Shown here one piece after another: positions 19,309-27,892 of a DNA stretch of 60,489 bases. The notes under the pieces were generated by a model. The model did no database searches. It saw nothing but the letters and a program-made list of their open reading frames with translations, and had not been told where the DNA came from. Position numbers and translations under genes: made by a program. Position 1 is the stretch's first letter; the number at the start of each line of letters is the position of its first letter. Location: NCBI GenBank assembly GCA_944390715.1, contig CALXQS010000013.1:1-60489 (forward strand). Direction: 5' to 3'. The stretch is from an uncultured Duodenibacillus sp. (GTDB lineage Bacteria; Pseudomonadota; Gammaproteobacteria; Burkholderiales; Burkholderiaceae_F).

Positions 19309-21720
19309 ATGAGCACCACCTGCACAACAGATCAAATCGAAGACAAGCTTCTTGAATTGGTAAGCGGCGGTGCCCACTCCGTCAGTCGACGCGGCATCTA
19401 CATCACGCTCGGGGTCATCGTGCTGGTGTTCGTGCTCTTTGCCTTCGTCTCGCACGCGATCAGTTTGGAAACCCGCAAGCTTGAAACCGAAACGCAGGTT
19501 GCCATCACGCAGTCGATTTCGCGGCAGGTCGAGCGACGCATGATGACTTTCTCAGACCGTCTGGGCGATCTCGTCAAGCGGCACCCCAACGTTTTGCAGT
19601 GCAGCGACGCAGCCGATCTTTTTTCCCGCTATGGGGAATTTGTCGAGCTCTCGCTCATCACCCGCGAGGGGCTTGTTCTGAAGACCTGCCTGACGCCTTC
19701 GGCGCTTGACCTCGTCTCGCGCGAAATTGCTCAATTCATTCCCACGGCGCAGACCAATCAGGCCATTGATCAGGCAAAGCGCCTTTCTTCAAATGTTTTT
19801 TCGCTGCCCTACGCCAGAAGCAAAAACGGCATTCTTTATTCGGACTTAATCTTCCCTCTTGATCATGAGCGGCTCTACGTGGCGCGCATTTCGCTGACCA
19901 CAATGCTTCGGCAGTTCACGGGCACAACGCTTGACTACCGCTACAAGATCGCGCTTCTTGTCGACGGCAAGGAAATTTCAGCTGCAAGCGCTGAGGCTCA
20001 AGGATCCGGCTCTGCACTGGCAGCCGCCCCGAGCGACAACATCCGCGCCACGTCGCCCTTGGCCCCTCTGCCGGAATCCGTGCGTCTTTTGACGGTCAAC
20101 ACGCACATGGATTCGGCCTACGGCTACACAAAGCTTGTTCGAAGCATTGTTCTTTTTGGAGGATTGCTGCTGCTTGCGACGGTGGGCGTGCTGATCTATC
20201 AGTACCGCCAACTCAAAATCGAAGAAGAACTGCGCGCACGCATCATCGTGCAGCAGGCGATGAGCCAATCGATTCTCGACGGGCTGCTTGTGACCGACCG
20301 GCTGGGAAAAATTCTCTACACCAACCGAGCCTTCAACGAGCTCTTCAAAGACAAGCCCGGCGAAATTCTGGGGCAAACGCCGCCCTACTTGTTCTGCCCG
20401 CAGGACAAAAGCATTTTTGACTTCAAGCGTCATCTGCAGGAAAACGCCTCCGGCGACATTGTGCGGGCAGAATTTACCGCCCTGAGAAAAGACGACACGC
20501 GCTTTATCTGTGCGGCCGAAATTCTGCCGCTGCAGGCGCTTTCATCCGATCAAAAGCAGCCGGGGTGGCTTGTCACGCTGCGCGATGTGACGCAGCAGAA
20601 AAAATCGCGCCATGCGCTGGCTCTGGCGCACGAGCGCACCATCCGCGTGCTCGAATCCATGGATTCGGCCGTGAGCGTTGTGGCCACGGCGGGCGACAAT
20701 GCCGGAGAGCTTCTTTTTGCCAATGCCCGCTATTCCGAAGTCTTCGGCCACACGGCCGCAGCGCATCTCAGACTGCAGGCGCTCTTAAAAAACCAAGGCC
20801 CCGTCAATCAAGGCGGAGAAGTCTACGACGAGACCACGCGCTGCTGGTACTTCGTCGGTCTTCGCAGCATCACCTGGATGAGCGGCAGACAGGCTGATCT
20901 GCTCACGATTCAGGACATCACGGTGAAAAAGGCGCACGAGGCGCTCCTTGAGCAGCAGATGAAAAACGCCGAGCAAGTCTCGCGCCTGATGACGATGGGC
21001 GAGCTCGCAAGCTCTCTTGCCCATGAGCTCAATCAGCCGCTTGCGGCCGTGCAGAACTATGCCTCGGCAACGCTCACCATGCTCAAGGCAAGAAAGCTCA
21101 CCGAAGCCGGCGTTGAGACTGGGCTCAACAAGATCATCAATCAGACGCAGCGCGCCGCACAGATCATCAAGCGCATCCGCGGCTTTGCCAAGCGCGGCGA
21201 AATCGTGCGCACCGAAACTCCCGTTGCCCGCATTCTCGATGAGACGATGGAGCTTGCGCAGATGCAGGCCAAGAAATACGGCATGGTCATTGAGCTTGAT
21301 CTGGGCGACGACGGCGCTGCGAATCAAGAGAGCATCACGTGCGACCCGGTTCTGATCGAGCAGGTGCTCATCAATTTGCTTAAGAACGCAATGGAGGCAA
21401 GCTTTGAGAGCCCCTCTCAGACCGTGCGCTTTGTCGTGCGCCGCGAGGGCGCCTCGCTTTGCTTTTACATTATTGACCGCGGCTGCGGCATTGACGCAGA
21501 GCGCGCTCGACGCATTTTTGATCCCTTTTATTCCACCAAACGCACCGGCATGGGAATTGGACTCAACATCTGCCGTTCAATCGTCGAAAGCCATCACGGG
21601 CGCTTGAGCTTTGAGCCCAATGCCGAGGGCGGTACAATATTCAAGCTGTCGCTTCCGGCGACCTCAACCGGAGAGCGTGAGGCACGCTGCAGCAGCGCTC
21701 ACGCAAAAACGAGTACATAA
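19309..21720 (+). CDS. Membrane PAS sensor histidine kinase
   Basis: This is an 803-residue kinase. Its first membrane helix is at about 28-48 (YITLGVIVLVFVLFAFVS), followed by a periplasmic sensor of about 220 residues. A second helix lies near 280-300 (IVLFGGLLLLATVGVLIYQY), then one or two cytoplasmic PAS domains. The phospho-acceptor domain has His572 in SLAHELNQPLAAVQNYA and an ATP-binding domain follows (LLKNAMEAS, DRGCGI, GMGIGLNI). The HELNQPL box is typical of the FixL/DctS/TtrS group. The stop is 17 bases before a FixJ-type regulator, so the two form a two-component pair. The ligand is unknown; organic acids are common for this group. Confidence 0.9.
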   Translation: MSTTCTTDQIEDKLLELVSGGAHSVSRRGIYITLGVIVLVFVLFAFVSHAISLETRKLETETQVAITQSISRQVERRMMTFSDRLGDLVKRHPNVLQCSDAADLFSRYGEFVELSLITREGLVLKTCLTPSALDLVSREIAQFIPTAQTNQAIDQAKRLSSNVFSLPYARSKNGILYSDLIFPLDHERLYVARISLTTMLRQFTGTTLDYRYKIALLVDGKEISAASAEAQGSGSALAAAPSDNIRATSPLAPLPESVRLLTVNTHMDSAYGYTKLVRSIVLFGGLLLLATVGVLIYQYRQLKIEEELRARIIVQQAMSQSILDGLLVTDRLGKILYTNRAFNELFKDKPGEILGQTPPYLFCPQDKSIFDFKRHLQENASGDIVRAEFTALRKDDTRFICAAEILPLQALSSDQKQPGWLVTLRDVTQQKKSRHALALAHERTIRVLESMDSAVSVVATAGDNAGELLFANARYSEVFGHTAAAHLRLQALLKNQGPVNQGGEVYDETTRCWYFVGLRSITWMSGRQADLLTIQDITVKKAHEALLEQQMKNAEQVSRLMTMGELASSLAHELNQPLAAVQNYASATLTMLKARKLTEAGVETGLNKIINQTQRAAQIIKRIRGFAKRGEIVRTETPVARILDETMELAQMQAKKYGMVIELDLGDDGAANQESITCDPVLIEQVLINLLKNAMEASFESPSQTVRFVVRREGASLCFYIIDRGCGIDAERARRIFDPFYSTKRTGMGIGLNICRSIVESHHGRLSFEPNAEGGTIFKLSLPATSTGEREARCSSAHAKTST

Positions 21721-21737
21721 AAAAACGAGAAGCACCT

Positions 21738-22400
21738 ATGCCTTTTTCCAACTACGCAACTCCTTCCGAATCCTCCCAGACGCTGGGAACCGTTTACGTT
21801 GTCGACGATGATGAGGCGGTACGCGACTCCATCCGCTGGCTTCTTGAAGCCAGCGACTACAAAGTGGAGCTCTATGACAGCGGCGAGAGCTTCATCGCGA
21901 AATACGATCCCTTTGCCATCGCCGTCTTGCTGCTTGACGTGCGCATGAACGGCATGAGCGGCTTGGAAGTTCAGGAGCACCTGATCGCCCGCAACGCCGA
22001 CTTGCCCATCATCTTCATCACCGGCCACGGCGACGTGCCGATGGCGGTCAATGCACTCAAAAAGGGCGCCGTCGACTTTATTGAAAAGCCGTTTGATCAG
22101 GCGGCTCTCAAGCAGCAGGTCGAGCGCATGCTGCAGGAAGCGCGCGAGCGGCGCGTGCGCAATGAGCGCAGAAGCCTCAACGAAGCGCTTTTGAGAAAAC
22201 TCACCGCGCGCGAACAGCAAGTCCTCGAGCGCATCACCGCCGGACGGCTCAACAAGCAGATTGCCGACGATTTGGGCATTTCCATCAAGACCGTCGAGGC
22301 GCACCGCGCTTCCATCATGGATAAGACCAACTCGGGCACCGTCGCCGATCTGATGCGCGTCGTGCTCGGAGCCGGCTTAAGGCAAAACGACGGTCTGTGA
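21738..22400 (+). CDS. FixJ-family response regulator
   Basis: This 220-residue protein has a receiver domain (17-130) with Asp67 in LLLDVRMNG and Lys117 in IEKPFD, joined to a LuxR-type helix-turn-helix (about 150-210; LTAREQQVLERITAG, LGISIKTVEAHRASIMDK). It would be phosphorylated by the preceding kinase and bind target promoters as a dimer. No target operon is evident from the immediate neighbours. A bidirectional terminator follows. Confidence 0.93.
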   Translation: MPFSNYATPSESSQTLGTVYVVDDDEAVRDSIRWLLEASDYKVELYDSGESFIAKYDPFAIAVLLLDVRMNGMSGLEVQEHLIARNADLPIIFITGHGDVPMAVNALKKGAVDFIEKPFDQAALKQQVERMLQEARERRVRNERRSLNEALLRKLTAREQQVLERITAGRLNKQIADDLGISIKTVEAHRASIMDKTNSGTVADLMRVVLGAGLRQNDGL

Positions 22401-22424
22401 CGCTTGTCGCTGCCGCAGAAAATA

Positions 22425-22458
22425 AAGAAGGCTGCCCGCTGAAAGGGCGCCTTCTTTT
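22425..22458 (+). terminator. Terminator after the two-component system
   Basis: AAGAAGGC and GCCTTCTT enclose an inner GCCC/GGGC stem, with TTTTG following. It lies 25 bases after the regulator stop codon. Confidence 0.75.
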
Positions 22459-22566
22459 GTGCTTTTTTCTATTGCCTTCCAGCAGGCGTTCTTTCCTTGC
22501 CTCTTTGGGATTTGCCTGCGGAAGTTCTTCGTGGAATTTTTGAACTGAGTTTGTACGGGCCGCGCC

Positions 22567-23637
22567 ATGCAGCAGGTTTATTTCTTGATACCAGGATTGA
22601 TTCTTTCGCCACAGGAAAAGGAGCTCATCGGCGCGCCCGTGCTTGAAGCCGCCGGCAGCCTTTCGACAGGACTGGTGCAGGATGCCGTGCGGCAGGATTT
22701 TTCTTCGCGCCCCTTTTCGCGCTCGGTGCATTTAATCTGGGCCTGGTCGGTGCTCTGCCGCCGCGCGCTGCCTGCAGTCACCGCGCCTTTTGTCTGGTCG
22801 GTCAACCAAGGCCCGCAGCTGGCCAACGAGGTCTGGTCGCTTGATCTTGCGCATGCCGACGAAAATGGTCGTCTCTACCCTGTAGAAAATCTCACCGATG
22901 AAGCCATTGAAGCTTTTTCCTCGGTGATGACGGCCCCCTTGCAGGAGCGCGGCTTTCGTCTGCAGCGCTGGGACAAAACGCTGTATCTGACGCGCAAAAC
23001 GCCCTGGGGCGCAGATGTGCGCCCCTTTGAAGCGCTTGTCGGCCGCAAGCCGTCGCTTGAAGACGATTTTGAAGCCTCTCGCGAAAATTCCGATCCGCAA
23101 GCCGCCTGGAACGATTTGCAGGCGCTGACCCAAACGCTTCAAAAAGCCGCCCTTCAAAGCACCGACGCTGCCCTTAATGCGCTTTGGATTTCGGGCGGCG
23201 GCTGCTACAGCAACTTTTATCCGCCCACGCGCATCAGAAGCGTTCTCACGGATATTGATGCCGTCACGGGCTGGGCTCTGGCTGCCGGCATACTCAACCA
23301 CCGGCTTGGGCGCATCACGGGCGCTGAAGACTGGCCTTCCGACGCGCCAAACGGAGAGTGCATCGCGGTCATCGACACGCTTTATTCGGCCTGGCTTGCC
23401 CAAGACTGGGCGCAGTGGCAGCAGCGGCTGCCCTCGGTGCTCTTTCAGGTCGACACGCTCGCGCAGGCAGCACGCAAAAAAGGGTGCGACCGCACCGTCA
23501 TCGTCGGCTGCGGCGATTCGCTTACCGTGACGCTGGTGCGCAAAAACAACAATCCCAAATCGCTTCTATCGAGGCTTGCGCCCAACCGCAGGCTTGCCGC
23601 TCAAGAATGGCTCTTTCAGGACGGAGGCGCTCAGTGA
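22567..23637 (+). CDS. RpfE-like protein of unknown function
   Basis: This is a 356-residue soluble protein without signal peptide or membrane helix. Its position directly before recJ with a 4-base overlap, and segments such as NALWISGGG, match the protein called RpfE in Xanthomonas and Burkholderiales (COG4255), which is related to cofactor-independent phosphoglycerate mutases. No metal-binding catalytic set of a mutase is obvious. RpfE has only a minor reported effect on diffusible-signal production, so the name is positional. Translation is probably coupled to recJ. Confidence 0.65.
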   Translation: MQQVYFLIPGLILSPQEKELIGAPVLEAAGSLSTGLVQDAVRQDFSSRPFSRSVHLIWAWSVLCRRALPAVTAPFVWSVNQGPQLANEVWSLDLAHADENGRLYPVENLTDEAIEAFSSVMTAPLQERGFRLQRWDKTLYLTRKTPWGADVRPFEALVGRKPSLEDDFEASRENSDPQAAWNDLQALTQTLQKAALQSTDAALNALWISGGGCYSNFYPPTRIRSVLTDIDAVTGWALAAGILNHRLGRITGAEDWPSDAPNGECIAVIDTLYSAWLAQDWAQWQQRLPSVLFQVDTLAQAARKKGCDRTVIVGCGDSLTVTLVRKNNNPKSLLSRLAPNRRLAAQEWLFQDGGAQ

Positions 23638-25331
23638 AAACGCGCTTTGCCCTGCGGCCCTATGACAAAATGACCTGCGAGCGGCTCGAGCACGCAGGCA
23701 TTCTCCGTCCGATTGCGCAAGCGCTGGCCGCGCGCGGCATCCATGGGCCGCAGGATCTGCTCGAAGACTGGCGCTCGATGCTGGCGCCGTCGCTGCTCGA
23801 AGGCGCAGAGCGCGCCGCGCAAATGCTCGCCGACGCCGCCGCCTTAGGCAGACGAATTACGATCGTGGCCGACTATGACTGCGACGGGGCCACGGCCTGC
23901 GCCATTGCCGTCAGAGGCCTGAGGATGATGGGGCTTGAGGCCAACTACATCGTTCCAGACCGCTTCAAGTTCGGCTACGGACTGACGCCTGCCATCGTTG
24001 ATCTTGCCGCAAGCCTCACGCCCCGACCTGATCTCATCATCACGGTCGACAACGGCATTGCCAGCGTCGAAGGCGTACGCCGAGCGCGGGAACTGGGCAT
24101 AGAAGTCATCATTACCGATCATCACCTGCCGGGCGATGCGCTGCCCGAAGCTGCCTGCATCGTTAACCCCAACGTCAAGGAAAGCCTTTTCCCGAGCAAA
24201 GCGCTTGCCGGATGCGGGGTCATGTTCTACGTTCTTTTGGCCCTGCGTGCCGAACTGCGCCGCCGAGGAGTCTTTGACAAAGCCTCGCAGCCGAGGCTTG
24301 ATCGTCTGAGCGACTTGGTGGCGCTCGGCACCGTGGCCGACGTCGTCAAGCTCGATCACAACAACCGCGTGCTCGTCGCACAGGGCCTTTCGCGCGTACG
24401 GCGCGGTCTAGCGCTGCCCGGCATCAATGCGCTCTTTGAAGTGGCTGGACGCGACGTTGCGGCCGCCACTGCACGCGACTTTTCCTTTGCCATCGCCCCG
24501 CGCATCAATGCCGCAGGCAGACTGACCGAGATGGGCATCGGCATTGAATGTCTGCTCACGGACGACCCGGCAGAGGCCCTGCGCTGCGCCCAGGAGCTCG
24601 ATCAGCTCAACCGCGAGCGCCGCGGCCTAGAAGACAGCATGCAAATCGATGCCGTTGAGCGGCTCTCGAACATGGACTGGCGGCATCACGCCACCATCAC
24701 GCTGTTTGAAGAGGACTGGCACCAGGGCGTCGTAGGCCTCGTCGCAAGCCGCTTAAAGGAGCGCACGCACCGCCCCGTCATTGCCTTTGCCCGCGACGAC
24801 AACAACCTGCTCAAGGGATCTGGGCGCTCGATCGAAGGCATTCATCTGCGCGACATGCTCGACTGGGTGAGCAAGCAGGATCCGAATGTGATCGAGCGCT
24901 TCGGCGGACACGCCATGGCCGCGGGCCTGACCATTCGCGAAGACAATCTGGAGCGCTTTACCGAACTTTTCGAACGCGCCGTGACCGAAACAGCCGATCC
25001 GGAAGTCTTTGACAAAGTGGTCTACATCGACGGCGCACTCTCGCCCGAAGAAATCTCCTTCGGGCTCGTTGAGGCCATGAGCGAGCGCATCTGGGGACAA
25101 GGCTTTGAGCGGCCGCTTTTTGCCAACGACTTCAGCATCTTGTCGCAGCGCGTCTTAAAAGACGCGCACCTCAAGCTCGTCGTCGATCTTGCGGGCAGCC
25201 GCTTCGAGGCAATCCATTTCAGACGCAACACGCCCGTGGCCTCGCACGCACGTCTGGCTTACCGTCCTGAAATCAACGAATACATGGGACGGCGCTCGGT
25301 GCAGCTCGTCGTGGAAGCCGTCGAAGAATAA
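23634..25331 (+). CDS. recJ: Single-stranded-DNA exonuclease RecJ
   Basis: This 565-residue 5'-3' exonuclease of the DHH family acts in RecF-pathway recombination and mismatch repair. The metal-binding motifs are in order: VADYDCDGATA, TVDNGIASVEG, ITDHHLPGD and, in the DHHA1 domain, GGHAMAAGL. The GTG at 23634 overlaps the stop of the rpfE-like gene (GTGA), has GGAGG eight bases upstream, and gives a family-typical N-terminus. The length agrees with E. coli RecJ (577). It converges on a LysR gene. Confidence 0.95.
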   Translation: MKTRFALRPYDKMTCERLEHAGILRPIAQALAARGIHGPQDLLEDWRSMLAPSLLEGAERAAQMLADAAALGRRITIVADYDCDGATACAIAVRGLRMMGLEANYIVPDRFKFGYGLTPAIVDLAASLTPRPDLIITVDNGIASVEGVRRARELGIEVIITDHHLPGDALPEAACIVNPNVKESLFPSKALAGCGVMFYVLLALRAELRRRGVFDKASQPRLDRLSDLVALGTVADVVKLDHNNRVLVAQGLSRVRRGLALPGINALFEVAGRDVAAATARDFSFAIAPRINAAGRLTEMGIGIECLLTDDPAEALRCAQELDQLNRERRGLEDSMQIDAVERLSNMDWRHHATITLFEEDWHQGVVGLVASRLKERTHRPVIAFARDDNNLLKGSGRSIEGIHLRDMLDWVSKQDPNVIERFGGHAMAAGLTIREDNLERFTELFERAVTETADPEVFDKVVYIDGALSPEEISFGLVEAMSERIWGQGFERPLFANDFSILSQRVLKDAHLKLVVDLAGSRFEAIHFRRNTPVASHARLAYRPEINEYMGRRSVQLVVEAVEE

Positions 25332-25395
25332 AGCCTTTTTCTTGAGCTTCGCCTTTGGAGCGGAGCCAAGCGGCTTTGCCGCTGCGAATCATCTC

Positions 25396-26361
25396 TTAAT
25401 GCAGCAGATTCAAAAGAAAGTAGCGCCCGAAGAGCTTCACAAGTCTTGCCTCACACTCTTTTTCATAATCAGCCAGACGTTTTGCCCACCAGTTGGCGAA
25501 CGTGCGGATCTGCCGATTTTTCCAATCCTCTTTTTTGCAGGCGACATAGTTCAAGTGCGTGGGGCGATGCCAGCCGTTGAGCACCGGCACGAGCCTGCCC
25601 GCTTCCAAATCCTCTATGCACAGAAAAATCGGCATGCAGGGCGCCACTCCCAGTCCCTCGATCACCGCTCGGTGCGTCATCTCCACATTGGAAAAGCGCA
25701 CCGTGTCGATTGAGTCAAAATGCAGACTCACTCCCTTTTTGGTAAGCACATAGTTGCTCTGAAATGAGTAGCGGTGCGCATAGAGGTTGTGAAAGACGCG
25801 ATGGTGCTTTAGCTCATCGGGGTGATTGATCTGTCCGTGCAGCCGCACGTACTCGGGCGAAGCCACCGGAATGAAGAGCATGCGCCCGCGCGGCACCTTG
25901 ACGCAATCGGCAAGACTTGCCTGACCGCTCAAATTGATGACGTCGGCCTTTCCCTCTAAAAAATCGTCAACGTCGGTGGGCGAAATCATGTTGAACTTGG
26001 TGTTGGGAAACTTCTCGGCGTACTCAACAATAAGTCTCGGACCGAAGTTGATGTGGCCGTTGCCGAACATCACGCGGATTTCCATTGAATCATTGTCGTG
26101 CAGCTTGCGGCAGTACTGATCGATTGACTGCCTAGCCTGAAGAATTTTTCGCACCTCGTCAATGACGGCGTGCGCATCCTTGGTCATCGCAAAGGGTCTT
26201 TTCGTGCGGTCAATGAGCACGCGCCCGATGTGCTGCTCAAGCTTGGTGAGCTTGCGCGACGCTGCAGAATTTTCAATGCCCAGCAACGCTGCAGTTTTTT
26301 GAATAGAGCCTGTCTCGCAAAGAGAGGCAAAGACTTCCAGAGCCTCAATATCGTTGATCAT
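25396..26361 (-). CDS. LysR-type transcriptional regulator
   Basis: This 321-residue protein has an N-terminal winged helix-turn-helix (1-60; LEVFASLCETGSIQKTAALLG then SAASRKLTKLE) and a two-lobed effector domain. The ATG at 26361 is chosen; the reading frame also allows a TTG three codons upstream. It is divergent from the dehydratase-carrier-PrpD genes with a gap of about 250 bases containing an ATTG-N9-CAAT dyad. By the usual LysR arrangement it probably controls that locus in response to its substrate. It converges on recJ with 64 bases between. Confidence 0.9.
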   Translation of the reverse strand: MINDIEALEVFASLCETGSIQKTAALLGIENSAASRKLTKLEQHIGRVLIDRTKRPFAMTKDAHAVIDEVRKILQARQSIDQYCRKLHDNDSMEIRVMFGNGHINFGPRLIVEYAEKFPNTKFNMISPTDVDDFLEGKADVINLSGQASLADCVKVPRGRMLFIPVASPEYVRLHGQINHPDELKHHRVFHNLYAHRYSFQSNYVLTKKGVSLHFDSIDTVRFSNVEMTHRAVIEGLGVAPCMPIFLCIEDLEAGRLVPVLNGWHRPTHLNYVACKKEDWKNRQIRTFANWWAKRLADYEKECEARLVKLFGRYFLLNLLH

Positions 26362-26383
26362 TTTTAGCAAGAAAGGAAAACTA

Positions 26384-26402
26384 GATTGTCATTTTAGCAA
26401 TC
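26384..26402. promoter_or_regulatory. Candidate LysR operator
   Basis: GATTG, nine bases, then CAATC forms a dyad of the T-N11-A type 23 bases upstream of the LysR start codon and about 120 bases before the -35 box of the divergent genes. That position suits autoregulation plus activation of the neighbour. Confidence 0.4.
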
Positions 26403-26521
26403 TGCATCCTACCAAAAATCAATTAGGCAAAAAGCTTATGCCCAGCATTTCAAGGCCTGAGCGGCCCGAACAACGTTTTCTTTTTGAGACAACTCTGCCT
26501 GCAAGCAGACACCAAGCAAAT

Positions 26522-26550
26522 TTGACTCTGCTAAGTCATTGACCTATAAA
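26522..26550 (+). promoter_or_regulatory. Sigma-70 promoter of the dehydratase gene
   Basis: TTGACT (26522-26527), a 17-base spacer and TATAAA (26545-26550) are close to consensus. Initiation near 26557 would leave a leader of about 57 bases before the ATG at 26614. The strength fits the strongly biased codon use of the downstream genes. Confidence 0.75.
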
Positions 26551-26613
26551 GATTTTCGTATCGTCCGGCCACCACGGACGCTACGTCATGCTCTTATTTG
26601 GAGATTGTTAAAA

Positions 26614-27804
26614 ATGAAAATCATCAGCGTTGACATCATTGATGTAAAAAATCCCATTCAGTCGGCTGTTGCCAAGTGGCGTCCGGTCGTCGTGCGCATC
26701 AACACCGATGAAGGCATCTCGGGTTTCGGCGAAGTAGGCCTTGCCTACGGCGTCGGTGCTTCCGCCGGCTACGGCATGGTCAAGGACTTTGCTCGTCTGC
26801 TGCTGGGCGTTGATCCGATGCGCAGCGAATTTCTCTGGGACAAGCTGCAGAAGAAGACCTTCTGGGGCCAGGGCGGCGGCACGGTCGTTTCTGCCGGCAT
26901 GAGCGCCATCGACGTGGCTCTGTGGGACATCAAGGGCAAGGCTCTCGGCGTTCCCTGCTACCAGCTCCTGGGCGGCAAGTGCCGCGACGAACTGCGCACC
27001 TATGCCAGCCAGCTGCAGTTCGGCTGGGGCGATCCTGAAAAGAAGGAACACCTCACCACGCCCGAACAGTACGCCGCCGCTGCCGTGCGCGCTGTCGAAG
27101 AAGGCTATGACGCCATCAAGGTTGACGTCAACGAAATCGACGAACAGGGCTATGCAAAGCGCCGCAATCTGTACGGCGCCTTCGCCCGCCGCGACCTGAT
27201 GGTCGGCTACAAGCGCCTGAAGGCCATCCGCGAAGCCATCGGCTACGACGTCGACATCATCGTCGAAGCTCATGCTCTGACCGACAAGGTCTCCGCTGTT
27301 GAATTCGGCCGCATGATCGAAGAATTCCGCATTTCGGCTTACGAAGAACCCGTGATGAACCTCAACATGCAGTGCTTGAAGGATGTGCGCGAACACATCA
27401 ACATCCCGATCGCTGCCGGCGAACGCGTCTTCACGCGCTGGGGCTTCCGTCCGTTCCTGGAAAACCATGTCATCGACCTCATCCAGCCCGACATCGGCAC
27501 CTGCGGCGGCATGTCCGAATGCAAGAAGATCTGCGACATGGGCCACATCTACGATACGACCTGCCAGGTGCACGTCTGCGGCGGCCCGATCATGACGGCT
27601 GCTTCCCTGCAGCTCGAAGCCGCGATCCCGAACTTCGCCATCCATGAACTGCACCGCTATGCTCTGCTCAAGGGCAACCGCGACACCTGCAAGTACGACT
27701 ACCTGCCCCAGAACGGCAAGTACACCATCCCCGATCTCCCCGGCATCGGTCAGGAACTGACCGACGAAAGCATCGCTGAATCTCCGAAGGAAACGGTGAA
27801 GTAA
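26614..27804 (+). CDS. Enolase-superfamily dehydratase, galactonate dehydratase-like
   Basis: This 396-residue member of the mandelate racemase/muconate lactonising group has an N-terminal capping domain and a barrel with the expected ligands. IIVEAHALTD places a Glu where galactonate dehydratase has Asp, with the adjacent His; then come EEPVM, the Glu of GERVFTRWGF, and a His in QVHVCGGPIMTAASLQLEAA. The second-strand segment AIKVDVNEID has one Lys rather than KxK. These features point to dehydration of a sugar acid or hydroxy-dicarboxylate, but the Asp-to-Glu change warns against naming the substrate. The ATG at 26614 follows GGAG. Codons are strongly biased (GAA, GGC, AAG, ATC), suggesting high expression. 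A DcuC-type carrier follows. Confidence 0.85.
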   Translation: MKIISVDIIDVKNPIQSAVAKWRPVVVRINTDEGISGFGEVGLAYGVGASAGYGMVKDFARLLLGVDPMRSEFLWDKLQKKTFWGQGGGTVVSAGMSAIDVALWDIKGKALGVPCYQLLGGKCRDELRTYASQLQFGWGDPEKKEHLTTPEQYAAAAVRAVEEGYDAIKVDVNEIDEQGYAKRRNLYGAFARRDLMVGYKRLKAIREAIGYDVDIIVEAHALTDKVSAVEFGRMIEEFRISAYEEPVMNLNMQCLKDVREHINIPIAAGERVFTRWGFRPFLENHVIDLIQPDIGTCGGMSECKKICDMGHIYDTTCQVHVCGGPIMTAASLQLEAAIPNFAIHELHRYALLKGNRDTCKYDYLPQNGKYTIPDLPGIGQELTDESIAESPKETVK

Positions 27805-27818
27805 TCTAAACCAAAGAG

Positions 27819-27860
27819 CTCGGCGCGGCCCGTCTCCCCCTCCAAGTGGGCTGCGCCGAG
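27819..27860 (+). other. Intercistronic hairpin
   Basis: CTCGGCGC pairs with GCGCCGAG and an inner GCCC with GGGC, between the dehydratase stop and the carrier start. No T run follows, so it more likely stabilises the upstream mRNA 3' end or marks a processing site than terminates. Confidence 0.5.
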
Positions 27861-27892
27861 ATTAACAATCAAACCATAGGAAGCATTTGACG

